Position numbers and translations under genes: made by a program. Source: Bacteroides sp. (GTDB taxonomy: Bacteria; Bacteroidota; Bacteroidia; Bacteroidales; Bacteroidaceae). From it: 64,000 nt of DNA. Every line of letters begins with the position of its first letter. Position 1 is the first letter of the stretch. This document shows positions 17,362 through 26,182 of the stretch, one piece after another. The notes beneath the pieces are model-generated. The model was not told where the DNA came from. It searched no databases and saw only the letters and a list, made by a program, of their open reading frames with translations. The DNA is taken from assembly GCA_023665805.1 (NCBI GenBank), contig JAMPDJ010000012.1, positions 1-64,000 on the forward strand, given 5' to 3'.

Positions 17362-18341
17362 AGCAGCTTAAGTGCATTGGTTTCAAACTGGTCAAAGAAC
17401 CCGTCAGGGGTCTTTTCTTTAAGTTTTCCATTGTCTTTTATCTCAATGGGGAAAGTAGATGAGCATTCATCCTTTTCTATCCAATAACCAATGAATTTAT
17501 CTGCAAAGGTTCCCTTTTCTTTGGCATAAAGCCTGATGCCTTCGAACAAATGGTCGCTATGGGTTTCAACCACAACCTGTACGCCTGCATCAACTGTGCT
17601 GGCAATAAGTTTCCCCATTTCAGTTTGTCCCTTGGGATGTAAGTGTGCTTCTGGATTTTCTAACAATACAATACTATTGGGCAAAAGCGACGCGCGTAGC
17701 AAAAGTGCGATTACCGGCAATGTATAGCTTAACCCGAAACCTACATTTGCCGAGCGATGGTTGTCAAATGTGGAGAATGATGTGTCGGCCATCTCTTGGA
17801 CGCTGTAATCGAATGACACGCCTGGCGAAATAATGCTTAACCATCCTTTCAGATTATATTCGAATGTTGTGCCTTCTGATTTTTCATACTGTAGAGCAGT
17901 CGGTATAATCTTGTCATAGTATGTGTCGATACACTTTAGGACATTTTCTCCTTTTGTTCCGATCTCGCTACTTTCGTTAAAGATACCGATAGAATTTTCT
18001 CCACCTATTCTACCGGCTTCAAGATAAAAGATGTTGTCAGTTATTTCACCTTCAACTTTGGTTTTTCCGGGAATCGAACTCATGCAAATGGAGTATCCGT
18101 CTGCCGTAACCTCAATGCCGAAACTGTCTGTGGAATGATTGGTCAATTCCTTTATGCCTCCATGGCCTTTTAGCAAGAATTGCCGATTGTTTGATGAACG
18201 CAGTTTTTCCGCCATGGCAATGGCTTGAATGATGGTGCTTTTTCCTGAACTGTTCAAGCCTGTAAGCATGGTGAGGCCTTTTAGCAGAATATATTCATCA
18301 TAAAAAGACTTGAAGCCGTCCAGATGAATTTCATGTATCAT
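17358..18341 (-). CDS. AAA ATPase, DUF3696 / OLD-like
   Basis: This 327-residue ABC-type ATPase of the RecF/SMC/OLD class has Walker A GLNSSGKST at 28-36 and the ABC-like signature region GFGLSYTLPV from 201. The Walker B strand VLLENPEAHLHP starts near 225, with the H-loop in ETHSDHLF near 261. The C-terminus ends D-G-F-F-D-Q-F-E-T, the hallmark of DUF3696. Such proteins are often the sensing or regulating half of phage-defence modules. It overlaps both neighbours by four bases. No nuclease (TOPRIM) domain is attached, unlike true OLD. Confidence 0.88.
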   Translation of the reverse strand: MIHEIHLDGFKSFYDEYILLKGLTMLTGLNSSGKSTIIQAIAMAEKLRSSNNRQFLLKGHGGIKELTNHSTDSFGIEVTADGYSICMSSIPGKTKVEGEITDNIFYLEAGRIGGENSIGIFNESSEIGTKGENVLKCIDTYYDKIIPTALQYEKSEGTTFEYNLKGWLSIISPGVSFDYSVQEMADTSFSTFDNHRSANVGFGLSYTLPVIALLLRASLLPNSIVLLENPEAHLHPKGQTEMGKLIASTVDAGVQVVVETHSDHLFEGIRLYAKEKGTFADKFIGYWIEKDECSSTFPIEIKDNGKLKEKTPDGFFDQFETNALKLL

Positions 18342-19549
18342 GAGGTGTACTTTAATATGAGTTCGTTAATTTTGTCATATCTCTGTTTGACAGAATTGGG
18401 CTTCCAACTGTCGCGTGATATATATATGGAAAATTTATGGTCATCAAGTAATTCGTTATATTCTTTTTTGAAGTCGCTTTGTCTTTGTAATAGTTTCTCA
18501 AATACTCCTTGGTCGAGTGAACCCAAGGTACTGCACCAGATTTCAAACAATGCCTTGTTGATTGGTGATTTCTTCTTTGCACCGTAGCTTTTACGGAAAG
18601 CATGTTTCCCGAACAACTTGATGGCACGTGTCATGGCTGTTTGGAAGATTTCTTCAATTGCCTTGATGCGGTCATTGTGAATGTACTGTATATCCAATCC
18701 TTCAGTGACAACCAGTCTTTTTATTTCACGGTTATTAAAAGATGGATAGCTGTTCAATATAACCATCGTATCACTCAGGAATTTGTCCATATTGCCATTT
18801 TTGGGATACACTTCCGCATCTCGGATGAGAAAGGACAAGCCTCTCAAGACGACTTCATAATCATCCATCCTGTCATGGCTAATGGATTTTGTGGTCGCCT
18901 TTTTGAATGCGGGTGATTCTGTGAGTTTTTTTAGCAAGGCCGTGGATTCTCCTGCATATAAGGCATTGCGTATCTCTTGTGCTTTTAGAACCTTTCCTCC
19001 GGTGTTTATACGTTTGAAGATGTTTCGCTTGACTTCTTCCGGTGTGCCCGGGTTTATTATTGTAAAGGTAAATTCCGTTTCATTGATGCGATTCTGCATG
19101 CTGACAGGCAGTTCGTTAAAAGTCATCCCCTCGTATTTGGTTAAGAACTCCAAACCAACCAACCTCATTCCGTTACCAAGATTTCTTGTGTCAGATGTCT
19201 TGAATTTCTCTTTCAATACAAAGTCCCTTATTGCGGAGAGGCGTTGCAGGCCATCCACGACAGTATAATTGCCGTCTGTATCAGCGGAAACATAAAACAT
19301 GGTGATAGGTATATTCAAAAGAAGGGATTCAATCAGACGGGACTTGTTTTCCGGACTCCACACTTCTTCGCGTTGAAAGTCGGGGTGCAGAATAATAGTA
19401 CCCTGTTTCAGCCTACGAATGATGGCATCCATCGTCAAGGGCTTCTTGTCGATTGAAATGTGTTTTGGGTCAAAAGGATATGACTCTATATCAAATTCCT
19501 CGTTTTCCTTCTCATACACTATTTCGTGCGTGCTTTGCTCCTCTGTCAT
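18338..19549 (-). CDS. DUF262 (GmrSD/ParB-like) protein
   Basis: The first gene of the four-gene operon encodes 403 residues. The N-terminal DUF262 domain is clear: HPDFQREEVWSPENKSRLIES at about 55-75 and D99-G-L-Q-R in VVDGLQRLSAI, the ParB/Srx-like DGQQR box in which Q is replaced by L. DUF262 proteins include the GmrS part of type IV restriction enzymes and may use NTP. No DUF1524/HNH nuclease domain is present, and the C-terminal half is unassigned. A TATTTTTG promoter element lies 37 bases upstream. Confidence 0.88.
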   Translation of the reverse strand: MTEEQSTHEIVYEKENEEFDIESYPFDPKHISIDKKPLTMDAIIRRLKQGTIILHPDFQREEVWSPENKSRLIESLLLNIPITMFYVSADTDGNYTVVDGLQRLSAIRDFVLKEKFKTSDTRNLGNGMRLVGLEFLTKYEGMTFNELPVSMQNRINETEFTFTIINPGTPEEVKRNIFKRINTGGKVLKAQEIRNALYAGESTALLKKLTESPAFKKATTKSISHDRMDDYEVVLRGLSFLIRDAEVYPKNGNMDKFLSDTMVILNSYPSFNNREIKRLVVTEGLDIQYIHNDRIKAIEEIFQTAMTRAIKLFGKHAFRKSYGAKKKSPINKALFEIWCSTLGSLDQGVFEKLLQRQSDFKKEYNELLDDHKFSIYISRDSWKPNSVKQRYDKINELILKYTS

Positions 19550-19585
19550 TTTATCGAATTTTTGATACCTGCCTGTATAATGCTA

Positions 19586-19593
19586 CAAAAATA
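19586..19593 (-). promoter_or_regulatory. -7 element for the DUF262-ATPase operon
   Basis: TATTTTTG on the minus strand places a start site about 30 bases before the DUF262 ATG. The divergent integrase has a similar element at 19771-19778. Confidence 0.5.
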
Positions 19594-19770
19594 CGAAAAA
19601 TACTCAAAACGAAAGTGCCTTCACTTCCTTTTTGGTTTATTTTATGACAAATGTTTTGCAGTTTTTCGCTCTATCCCAATGCTCAAGGTCGCCATACGGT
19701 TCTATGTCCATGTTCTATCGGAGGCTGTATCGTTTTTGACAAAAAATATGCAAACATCATGACTTCAAAC

Positions 19771-19778
19771 TATTTTTG
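19771..19778 (+). promoter_or_regulatory. Possible -7 element for the integrase
   Basis: TATTTTTG on the plus strand lies 27 bases before the integrase ATG. No convincing TTTG is found at the expected spacing, so the call is weak. Confidence 0.4.
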
Positions 19779-19805
19779 AGAACTTACCAAACAAAATAGA
19801 CAGTT

Positions 19806-21026
19806 ATGGCAACAATGAAGTTGAAGTTTCGTCGTTCATCAGTGTCCGAAGCAGAAGGGACATTGTATTATCAAGTGATTCACAATCGTAATGTGCGCTT
19901 GATTAGCAGTGGGTATCGGATTTTTCCCGAGGAGTGGGATGCGAATGCCATGGCATTGGCCATTCCTGCAAGCGGAGAACGGAGACTGGACCTCCTGCTT
20001 ATCCAGACATCTCTTGCCTGGGAAATTAACAGACGTATGGAACTGCTGCACAAGATGGAAATTTCCAGAAAAGCTTTTTCCCTGGACGAGGTATGTGAAG
20101 CTTTTAAAAAACTTGCACCCTGCAAGACTGTATTCGCATTCTTGCAGGAACAGGTGAAAAAGAAACTGTTGATGAAGCGTCGGGGAACGGCAACCACATA
20201 CGCCAATGCATACAAGCGCTTCAGGGAATTTCGCAAGGAAAAGGATTTGACATTCGAATCCCTCAATCCTGACCTGATGGAACATTACGAGGCATGGCTC
20301 ATTGGTCGCGGAATGAAACAAAATACCATCCGCTTCTATCTCCGTACGCTCAATACTTTACTATATAAAGCCATATACGAAGGGCTGACAACAGATCGCA
20401 AGCTCTTCGAGCGTGTAAAGCTCTCGTATGTGAGGACTAACAAACGGGCAATTTCCGAGCGTGACCTGAAAACGATTGAACACTTGCAGCTTGCCCAAGG
20501 CTCCCCGCAGGCTTTTGCACGCGACATCTTCATGTTCAGCTTCTACATGAGGGGAATGCCGTTTGTGGATATCGCATTCCTTAAGAAGTCGGACCTGAAA
20601 AGGGGCATCCTGGGTTATTGCCGCAAAAAGACCAACCAGTATCTGGAAATAGAATGGGAACCCGAGCAGCAAGCCATCGTGGACCGCTATGCGCACCTTA
20701 CCATGGATTCTCCATATATGTTCCCCATCATAAGCAGCGAGGATGGTACCGAGTACCAGCAATACAGACGTGTGCAGGAGAAAGTCAATCGTGCTCTGAA
20801 AAGGATTGGGGATAGGGTAGGACTGAAGATACCTGTCACGACTTATGTCGCCCGCCACACTTGGGCCAGCATCGCCCGAAACATGGACTTCTCCATCGCC
20901 ATCATCAGCGAGGGAATGGGGCACCATTCATACAAGACCACACAGGTGTATCTCGATTCCATAGACACGGCGAAGATAAATGAGGCGAACAAAAAGATTA
21001 TACGAAGGATAAGCCGGGGAAGGTGA
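19806..21026 (+). CDS. Tyrosine recombinase (site-specific integrase, Bacteroidales type)
   Basis: This 406-residue protein has an N-terminal Arm-DNA-binding region, a SAM-like core-binding domain (about 100-200) and a catalytic domain. The active-site arginine is in FYMRGMPFVD (R249), the second box in YVARHTWAS (R350/H351) and the nucleophile in TQVYLDS (Y382). It belongs to the group found on Bacteroides integrative elements and on local DNA-inversion loci. It sits between the DUF262 operon and a TIR-like gene, so it probably marks an island that it once inserted. No attachment-site repeats or invertible segment could be recognised nearby. Confidence 0.93.
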   Translation: MATMKLKFRRSSVSEAEGTLYYQVIHNRNVRLISSGYRIFPEEWDANAMALAIPASGERRLDLLLIQTSLAWEINRRMELLHKMEISRKAFSLDEVCEAFKKLAPCKTVFAFLQEQVKKKLLMKRRGTATTYANAYKRFREFRKEKDLTFESLNPDLMEHYEAWLIGRGMKQNTIRFYLRTLNTLLYKAIYEGLTTDRKLFERVKLSYVRTNKRAISERDLKTIEHLQLAQGSPQAFARDIFMFSFYMRGMPFVDIAFLKKSDLKRGILGYCRKKTNQYLEIEWEPEQQAIVDRYAHLTMDSPYMFPIISSEDGTEYQQYRRVQEKVNRALKRIGDRVGLKIPVTTYVARHTWASIARNMDFSIAIISEGMGHHSYKTTQVYLDSIDTAKINEANKKIIRRISRGR

Positions 21027-21059
21027 TTGGAGAGTATAGTTAAAGGCCCCATGTACAAA

Positions 21060-21094
21060 AACGACCTGTCCGGATTTACTTCGGACAGGTCGTT
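21060..21094 (+). terminator. Hairpin after the integrase, possible terminator
   Basis: There is a perfect 13-bp stem (AACGACCTGTCCG with its complement) around a 9-base loop, starting 33 bases after the integrase stop. There is no T-run, so it could also be a recombination or protein-binding site. The rest of 21095-21282 shows nothing. Confidence 0.55.
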
Positions 21095-21282
21095 AGGTTG
21101 TCTGTTATAATATCGTTGGCGAGTTGTTGGGAGTTGTGTCCAAATGCCGATTTCCCATTCAATCATGCCCATGAATGCATGTTGAGGTTCTTGGGTTTAT
21201 GAGGGATGGGTGGATGGCCATGTAGTTCGCATGTTTTGAGGGCTTCGTAGTTGCCTTCCTGTCATCGTTATTCCATGGTCAT

Positions 21283-22452
21283 CTATACATCATCCGTTAT
21301 TACTTTTCCCTCAACTCTTGCTTCACCTGCGAGCGTGTTGTTCTCTATGGTGTCATAATCAAATGAGGGAGACACTTTCACGAGGAGCTGTCCGAAGCTG
21401 TTGCCTTGTGCGGATGAGATGTGCCAGTCCAGGACAACTTCTGGCAAATCGTATGGAACGGAGATGAAAACATCGCCCATTCTTAATGTCTCACGTGGAT
21501 TGACTAATGGACGATGTCTGAACACTTCATCGTCAGCCACTGACACATCATTTAGGGAACAGATGCTAACAGAAAATGATTGTTTTTCATTGCTATCGAA
21601 GAAATGCACATCGGGATTCTGACAACTGACGTATGCCTTGCAGTTTTCGAGAGGCCTATCAGAGTCATTGCTGATAACAAACCCCACAGGGCATCGATCC
21701 AGATAGGTCGTCTTGCTGATGAAGTTTGCTTTCTGAATCTTGGCGAACGGAGGCATCACCTTCTCCAAGTTGGCTTGTAATAATCTCGTTGATGAAAGTA
21801 AACCTCCGAATGCTGTTTGGGCAACAGCGTCGTTTGTTGGTGTTTCAGGTTCTGACCAATGCGATTCCGTCACATAATAGTACTTCACATACTGCGGATT
21901 GATGGTAATCTCATCCTTCAAACCGGAGAAATGAATAGATGCTGCCAAAGGGCATGGGGCAACGGCTCGCTCTTTCTCTACTGTCTCGATTATGTTCAAT
22001 ATCCATGATTTCAATCCCCCAAGATCGCTGGCAGACTTGAATTCCGTAACCGTATCGTGATTGATGTCGAATGGTAAATCCTCCTTGTTTTCGCCTTCTG
22101 CAAGGTTCGCGAGCAACACGCAACGGTTCATCTTTCCGATTCCCTTGGCATACCCGTACTCATACATCACATTGGCATTGGGGAGCAATTTGACATGCCC
22201 GCCAGCCTTACGTGGAGCTAATGAAACAACAGGTGTGATGTCAGCAACGAAGATGTCACAAGCATCAATTTTATCGAGAACAGTCTGGTCTATATTCTCC
22301 GTTCCCACGCGATTACGTGTGTCCTGATCCAAGATGAGGCAAATGTCCTCTTTCTCAAGGTCGGCCTTTATCTCCCGAAGTTTCTTGTCTATCATCTTCT
22401 TGACATCCATCCTGTCGGATTGCCAAGTGAAAAATAAAGTGTATTTGTTCAT
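21283..22452 (-). CDS. TIR-like nucleotide-binding protein, putative defence effector
   Basis: The 389-residue protein has an N-terminal TIR-like or predicted nucleotide-binding domain (about 1-140). It carries FFTWQSDR, DQDTRNRVGTENID, a strand DIFVADITPV, and NANVMYEYGYAKG with the likely catalytic Glu, then VLLANL. This pattern is shared by TIR-type NAD-degrading or nucleotide-sensing domains in bacterial defence. The remaining 240 residues are soluble, beta-rich by appearance and unassigned. An ATG five codons upstream (22467) is equally possible. It has its own TAACTTTG promoter. Its neighbours are an integrase and the end of the capsule operon. Confidence 0.72.
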   Translation of the reverse strand: MNKYTLFFTWQSDRMDVKKMIDKKLREIKADLEKEDICLILDQDTRNRVGTENIDQTVLDKIDACDIFVADITPVVSLAPRKAGGHVKLLPNANVMYEYGYAKGIGKMNRCVLLANLAEGENKEDLPFDINHDTVTEFKSASDLGGLKSWILNIIETVEKERAVAPCPLAASIHFSGLKDEITINPQYVKYYYVTESHWSEPETPTNDAVAQTAFGGLLSSTRLLQANLEKVMPPFAKIQKANFISKTTYLDRCPVGFVISNDSDRPLENCKAYVSCQNPDVHFFDSNEKQSFSVSICSLNDVSVADDEVFRHRPLVNPRETLRMGDVFISVPYDLPEVVLDWHISSAQGNSFGQLLVKVSPSFDYDTIENNTLAGEARVEGKVITDDV

Positions 22453-22507
22453 TGAGTAGAGTTTCACAGAGTCTGTCCGAGACTGGTTTGCCTCAGGAGT
22501 GACGATG

Positions 22508-22515
22508 CAAAGTTA
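22508..22515 (-). promoter_or_regulatory. -7 element for the TIR-like gene
   Basis: TAACTTTG on the minus strand is followed by GCATCG and lies 56 bases before the 22452 start. The rest of 22516-22738 shows no gene and no clear terminator for the capsule operon. Confidence 0.6.
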
Positions 22516-22738
22516 ATTGAAAATCTTGTATCTCATGACAAACTGGTTGATTTTGTGATGTGGCTGGACGAAGAAATGGACTTTGCTGAGGGGTAGTGCG
22601 CCAGAACCAATCAATCAAATCATTTGCTTGGAACTAATACGCTCTTTTATAATACAGGGTTAAGTTAAGGCCTTTTCTGTTTCTTGGTAGTTTATCTTGT
22701 TGGGTTGAAAAACTGAGAAAATACTGCGCCGGATTATA

Positions 22739-23416
22739 CTACATCTGTCCTAAATTACGATGCAAAATATCCTTCAATACTTCACGCACATCTTTGATAT
22801 CCGTGCCGAGCACCCTGCTGATATACTCGGCTGTCAGTTCTTCCAGATTACCTTCGGCTCGCTCCTTTCCAATGAGGTATTCGATGTTCTTTTTCAAGTC
22901 GCCGATGGAGTTATGTAAGTGAGTATATGACGAAGCATCGGAAGACGGTGCGAGATTACCATGGAAGATTTCGCTCCCATCCTCACCATATTTGCCGTCT
23001 TTGGCCTCATAGATGACGGATGGTTCGTACACTCGGACCGTGTGCCATGTACCGGCAGGGACCACACAGCCGTATTTTTTTTCTGATGGGCAAAGATGGA
23101 TGCGTTGTGATTCTTCCAATACATTTCTGCACATTACATCCTGGGCATCCATGCTCATATCACATCCATTGGCATTTGTGATGCGTTCTTTTTTCTCTTC
23201 CAAGAGGATAATATCCATCTTGCCACATAGGCATATGATGTTCTCCGAAGAGCGGGCATGCCTATGAATGGCAACTTCCGTGCCGGGGAGTAAGGCATTC
23301 AGCATACGCTGGCTACCATCGTTCTCCGAGGTGCGAAGGTCATGATTCATTCTGAGTCGAGGGTTGGCAACAGCTTTTTCAAAAAGCTTGTCAAGAAAAT
23401 GTTTATCTATCACCAT
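22739..23416 (-). CDS. WbuC-type cupin protein with C-terminal extension
   Basis: The last gene of the polysaccharide operon encodes 225 residues. The core (about 20-150) is a cupin: R-M-N-H-D-L-R near the start, then PGTEVAIHRHARSSENIICL with metal-binding histidines, a turn before MDIILLEE, and a late H in PAGTWHTVRV. This matches WbuC proteins of O-antigen and capsule loci, whose chemistry is not established. About 60 further residues (THLHNSIGDLKKNIEYLIG ...) form a helical tail not seen in short WbuC proteins. It starts 65 bases after the WecA-type gene. Confidence 0.78.
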   Translation of the reverse strand: MVIDKHFLDKLFEKAVANPRLRMNHDLRTSENDGSQRMLNALLPGTEVAIHRHARSSENIICLCGKMDIILLEEKKERITNANGCDMSMDAQDVMCRNVLEESQRIHLCPSEKKYGCVVPAGTWHTVRVYEPSVIYEAKDGKYGEDGSEIFHGNLAPSSDASSYTHLHNSIGDLKKNIEYLIGKERAEGNLEELTAEYISRVLGTDIKDVREVLKDILHRNLGQM

Positions 23417-23481
23417 AACACAATAATCATAATTCAGTCAATTGTTCAACATGAGCACTCAAAGCATTTTTGTCGCATCTG

Positions 23482-24474
23482 TCATTTCCTCAAACTCGCC
23501 AGATATTCCTCGTGGAGGTGGTAGTACTTCTTCTTGAAAAGCACGTAAGTCGCCGCAAGTACAATCAACGCACCAATCATATAACACCAGTGCGCAAGTA
23601 TGGTATCCGGACATACATATATGAAACCGAGAGAAACGACAAGTTGCAACAACATGTATATCAGCGACACCGTAGGATGCCCCATTTTCAACTCGTTCGC
23701 CATCAGCTGATATGCATGCTTCCTGTGCGCCTCTCCCAGGTTCTCATGCAGCATGATGCGATGACAGATGGTCAACACGCCATCGACACCGTATACTATC
23801 AACAGGATGAACCAAGTTATATCCCGTGTCATCAGCACCAACTTGCCGATTGCAAACAGCATTATAAATGCAATTCCGATACTACCCACGTCACCAGCAA
23901 AGCACTTCGCCTTCCCGCGAGGGCGGAAGTTGAAGAAACCAAACACGATAACCGACAAAATAGCAGTGACAAGGAAAGACTCGTCAATGAATGCATTCTG
24001 GCCATTCATCAATGCCAATGGTAATAAAACTGCAAGTGCATACCCGCCCGTTATACCATTCACGCCATCCATGAAGTTGATAATGTTGGTTGCGCCGACA
24101 CAAACGATAAGTCCCAAAAGAATCACCCACCAAAGCTCCGGATGCAGCATGTCCATCTGATAAAACATCAGTCCCATCGCGACAAACTGGGCCACCAGTC
24201 TTACCGAGTCCGGCAACGACCTGATGTCATCTATGAAGCTCACCCCTGCAATCAGTGTAACTGCTGCTATGAACCATGGGTATTGGAATCCGAAAAATGC
24301 GCTCCACACCCATGTACCCAAGAGGAAGATGATGCCTCCGCCCCTCAGTACTATGGTAGAATGACTTGACCTTTCGTTCGGCTTGTCAATGATGTTGAAC
24401 TTGTCGGCAATCTTGAAATATGCCAACTCCAGTACAAGAAGAATGGCAAATACTATAGCATAAGTTGTAATCAT
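23482..24474 (-). CDS. WecA/MraY-type undecaprenyl-phosphate sugar-1-phosphate transferase
   Basis: The 330-residue protein has about ten membrane helices. It likely starts glycan assembly by moving a sugar-1-phosphate from UDP-sugar to undecaprenyl phosphate at the inner membrane. Family motifs are visible: D-K-P-N-E-R-S-S-H near 30, the Asp-Asp in FIDDIRSLP, NIINFMDGVNGI, FAGDVGSIG, and the loop ENLGEAHRKHAYQ. Together with the epimerase just upstream it forms the usual promoter-distal pair of Bacteroides capsule operons. Downstream of it only WbuC remains. Confidence 0.92.
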   Translation of the reverse strand: MITTYAIVFAILLVLELAYFKIADKFNIIDKPNERSSHSTIVLRGGGIIFLLGTWVWSAFFGFQYPWFIAAVTLIAGVSFIDDIRSLPDSVRLVAQFVAMGLMFYQMDMLHPELWWVILLGLIVCVGATNIINFMDGVNGITGGYALAVLLPLALMNGQNAFIDESFLVTAILSVIVFGFFNFRPRGKAKCFAGDVGSIGIAFIMLFAIGKLVLMTRDITWFILLIVYGVDGVLTICHRIMLHENLGEAHRKHAYQLMANELKMGHPTVSLIYMLLQLVVSLGFIYVCPDTILAHWCYMIGALIVLAATYVLFKKKYYHLHEEYLASLRK

Positions 24475-24486
24475 ATCACCAAAGTG

Positions 24487-25356
24487 TTATTTCTTTAATG
24501 ACTCGGAAACACGTTTCAGCGACTCTTCCAAGCTCACCAACTGATAGTCGAAGTCCATCTTCGACATCTCCGGGTCATAGTAATAGGTTGCAAACATCTT
24601 GTTGATAGGTTGCAATACGAAAGAACCCAGCCACACGAACGGATTCAATAGCTTGGTAATCCAAATTTTATGACCGGCCTCTTTCGCGAAGAAGCGTATT
24701 ATCTCCACCGTGTCGCTCTGTTCGCGGTTCTGCGGATAGAACGTGCCGGAGAGCTGGCGGTCAATAGCTTGCTTGACGAACTCTGCCAAGTTATCTATAT
24801 ACAGCATCGAACGCTTGTTATGCCAGCAAGGGAAGATAGGCACTTTGGTAGCCAGTTTTGCCAATCTCGGGAAGTTGCCCCTCGCATTAGGACCATAAAT
24901 CATGCAAGGGCGCAGTATGCACACCTTGAATCCATCGTCCGCCAGTGGCTTGATGCCCAGTTCGGCCTGCAACTTCGAATCGCCGTAGAACCCATTCGGA
25001 TTCTCCCTCGTCTCCCTCGTCAGCATCTCACCCTTGAGCGACTGGCTTTCGTGGAACACAATCTGGCTGGACATAAAGATAAACTGCTTCACGCCAGCCG
25101 CCTTCGCATGCTTCGCCACCTCGATGGTCAAGTCGCGATTCACCTTGTAGTATAGCGGCTCCATCTTCGGGTCGGCATTCACATGGGCGATACCAGCCAC
25201 ATGAAACACCACATCATACTGGCTATAGTTTGCCATCTTCCAATTGTCACCCATCGTGTCCACGGCATCAATCTGGTAGTCACCGTGGGCCAACATGTAT
25301 TTGCGCACGCTTTCACCCACGTAAGAGCCTGCACCTGTAATCAGTATCTTTTTCAT
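24487..25356 (-). CDS. NAD-dependent epimerase/dehydratase
   Basis: This 289-residue extended SDR protein has a Rossmann dinucleotide motif GAGSYVGESV at the N-terminus and V-F-H-V-A-G-I-A-H-V after strand 4. The catalytic region is GFYGDSKLQAE (Y and K of YxxxK, with Y in F-Y-G-D-S-K), and ILRPCMIYGPNARGN follows. It probably makes a 6-deoxy or epimerised UDP-N-acetylhexosamine for the WecA-type enzyme that follows 12 bases later. The ATG at 25356 opens the Rossmann strand and is preferred over an upstream extension. Confidence 0.9.
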   Translation of the reverse strand: MKKILITGAGSYVGESVRKYMLAHGDYQIDAVDTMGDNWKMANYSQYDVVFHVAGIAHVNADPKMEPLYYKVNRDLTIEVAKHAKAAGVKQFIFMSSQIVFHESQSLKGEMLTRETRENPNGFYGDSKLQAELGIKPLADDGFKVCILRPCMIYGPNARGNFPRLAKLATKVPIFPCWHNKRSMLYIDNLAEFVKQAIDRQLSGTFYPQNREQSDTVEIIRFFAKEAGHKIWITKLLNPFVWLGSFVLQPINKMFATYYYDPEMSKMDFDYQLVSLEESLKRVSESLKK

Positions 25357-25361
25357 AGTGT

Positions 25362-26165
25362 TTATCTTGTGACTTTCGTTATTAAAAGTTCCATAGACTT
25401 CCAACCATACCTCATGAATTGAAACACCTGATTCGTATAAATTCCGTGCTTCTTCAGCGAACGCGCAATATCATTGTTCACCTTCTTCTTTGCCTTTATG
25501 CCAGCAGTTGATTCGCCTCCGTCACGCATCGTCACAAAATCCATCTTCAGGTATTTCGCCTTCACATGGTATTTCGCAAACAGTCGCACCATCCACTCAA
25601 AGTCGCTCGAAGTGCGGAAGTCCAAATCATACAGCCCACACTTCTCATACACTTCCCTACGCACGTAGAACGAAGGGTGAGCTGGCATGAAACCGAACCG
25701 CATCATCCACGGACGGAAGTAGCCCGATGAATAGTAGCGCGTACACTTCATCAAGTCCTCGTCCTTCACAAAGTGGATGTCACCATACACCGCCTCAAGT
25801 TCTGGGTTCGCCTCAAACTCCCTTGCCACACGCGCCAGTACCTCATCGCTCGTGTAGAAGTCGTCCGAATTCAGAATGCCTATCACATCACCAGTAGACA
25901 TCTCCACGCCCTTGTTCATGGCGTCATAGATGCCACTGTCACGTTCCGACACGATTCTCATCGTCTTTACCATTTCGCTGGGCTCGTCCGACGAAGAGAA
26001 GAACCTTCTCTTGTAATCTTCGCAGATCGTCACCGTATCGTCCTTCGAGCCTCCATCCTTTATGATGTGCTCCACGTTCGTGTACGTCTGCCTTAGCACA
26101 CTGTTTATCGTATCTTCAATCGTCTTACCACTATTCCAAGTGGCAGTAACCACACTAATTTTCAT
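25362..26165 (-). CDS. Family 2 glycosyltransferase
   Basis: This 267-residue GT-A enzyme (WcaA/WfgS-like) begins MKISVVTATWNSGKTIEDTI. It carries the nucleotide-binding H-I-I-K-D-G-G-S-K-D-D-T and a D-x-D-type site in GILNSDDFYT. An ATG 15 codons upstream would overlap the next gene by 28 bases, while the one at 26165 starts the first strand exactly. It adds a sugar during repeat-unit assembly on the cytoplasmic face. Confidence 0.92.
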   Translation of the reverse strand: MKISVVTATWNSGKTIEDTINSVLRQTYTNVEHIIKDGGSKDDTVTICEDYKRRFFSSSDEPSEMVKTMRIVSERDSGIYDAMNKGVEMSTGDVIGILNSDDFYTSDEVLARVAREFEANPELEAVYGDIHFVKDEDLMKCTRYYSSGYFRPWMMRFGFMPAHPSFYVRREVYEKCGLYDLDFRTSSDFEWMVRLFAKYHVKAKYLKMDFVTMRDGGESTAGIKAKKKVNNDIARSLKKHGIYTNQVFQFMRYGWKSMELLITKVTR

Positions 26166-26182
26166 ATCTTGTATATAATATT

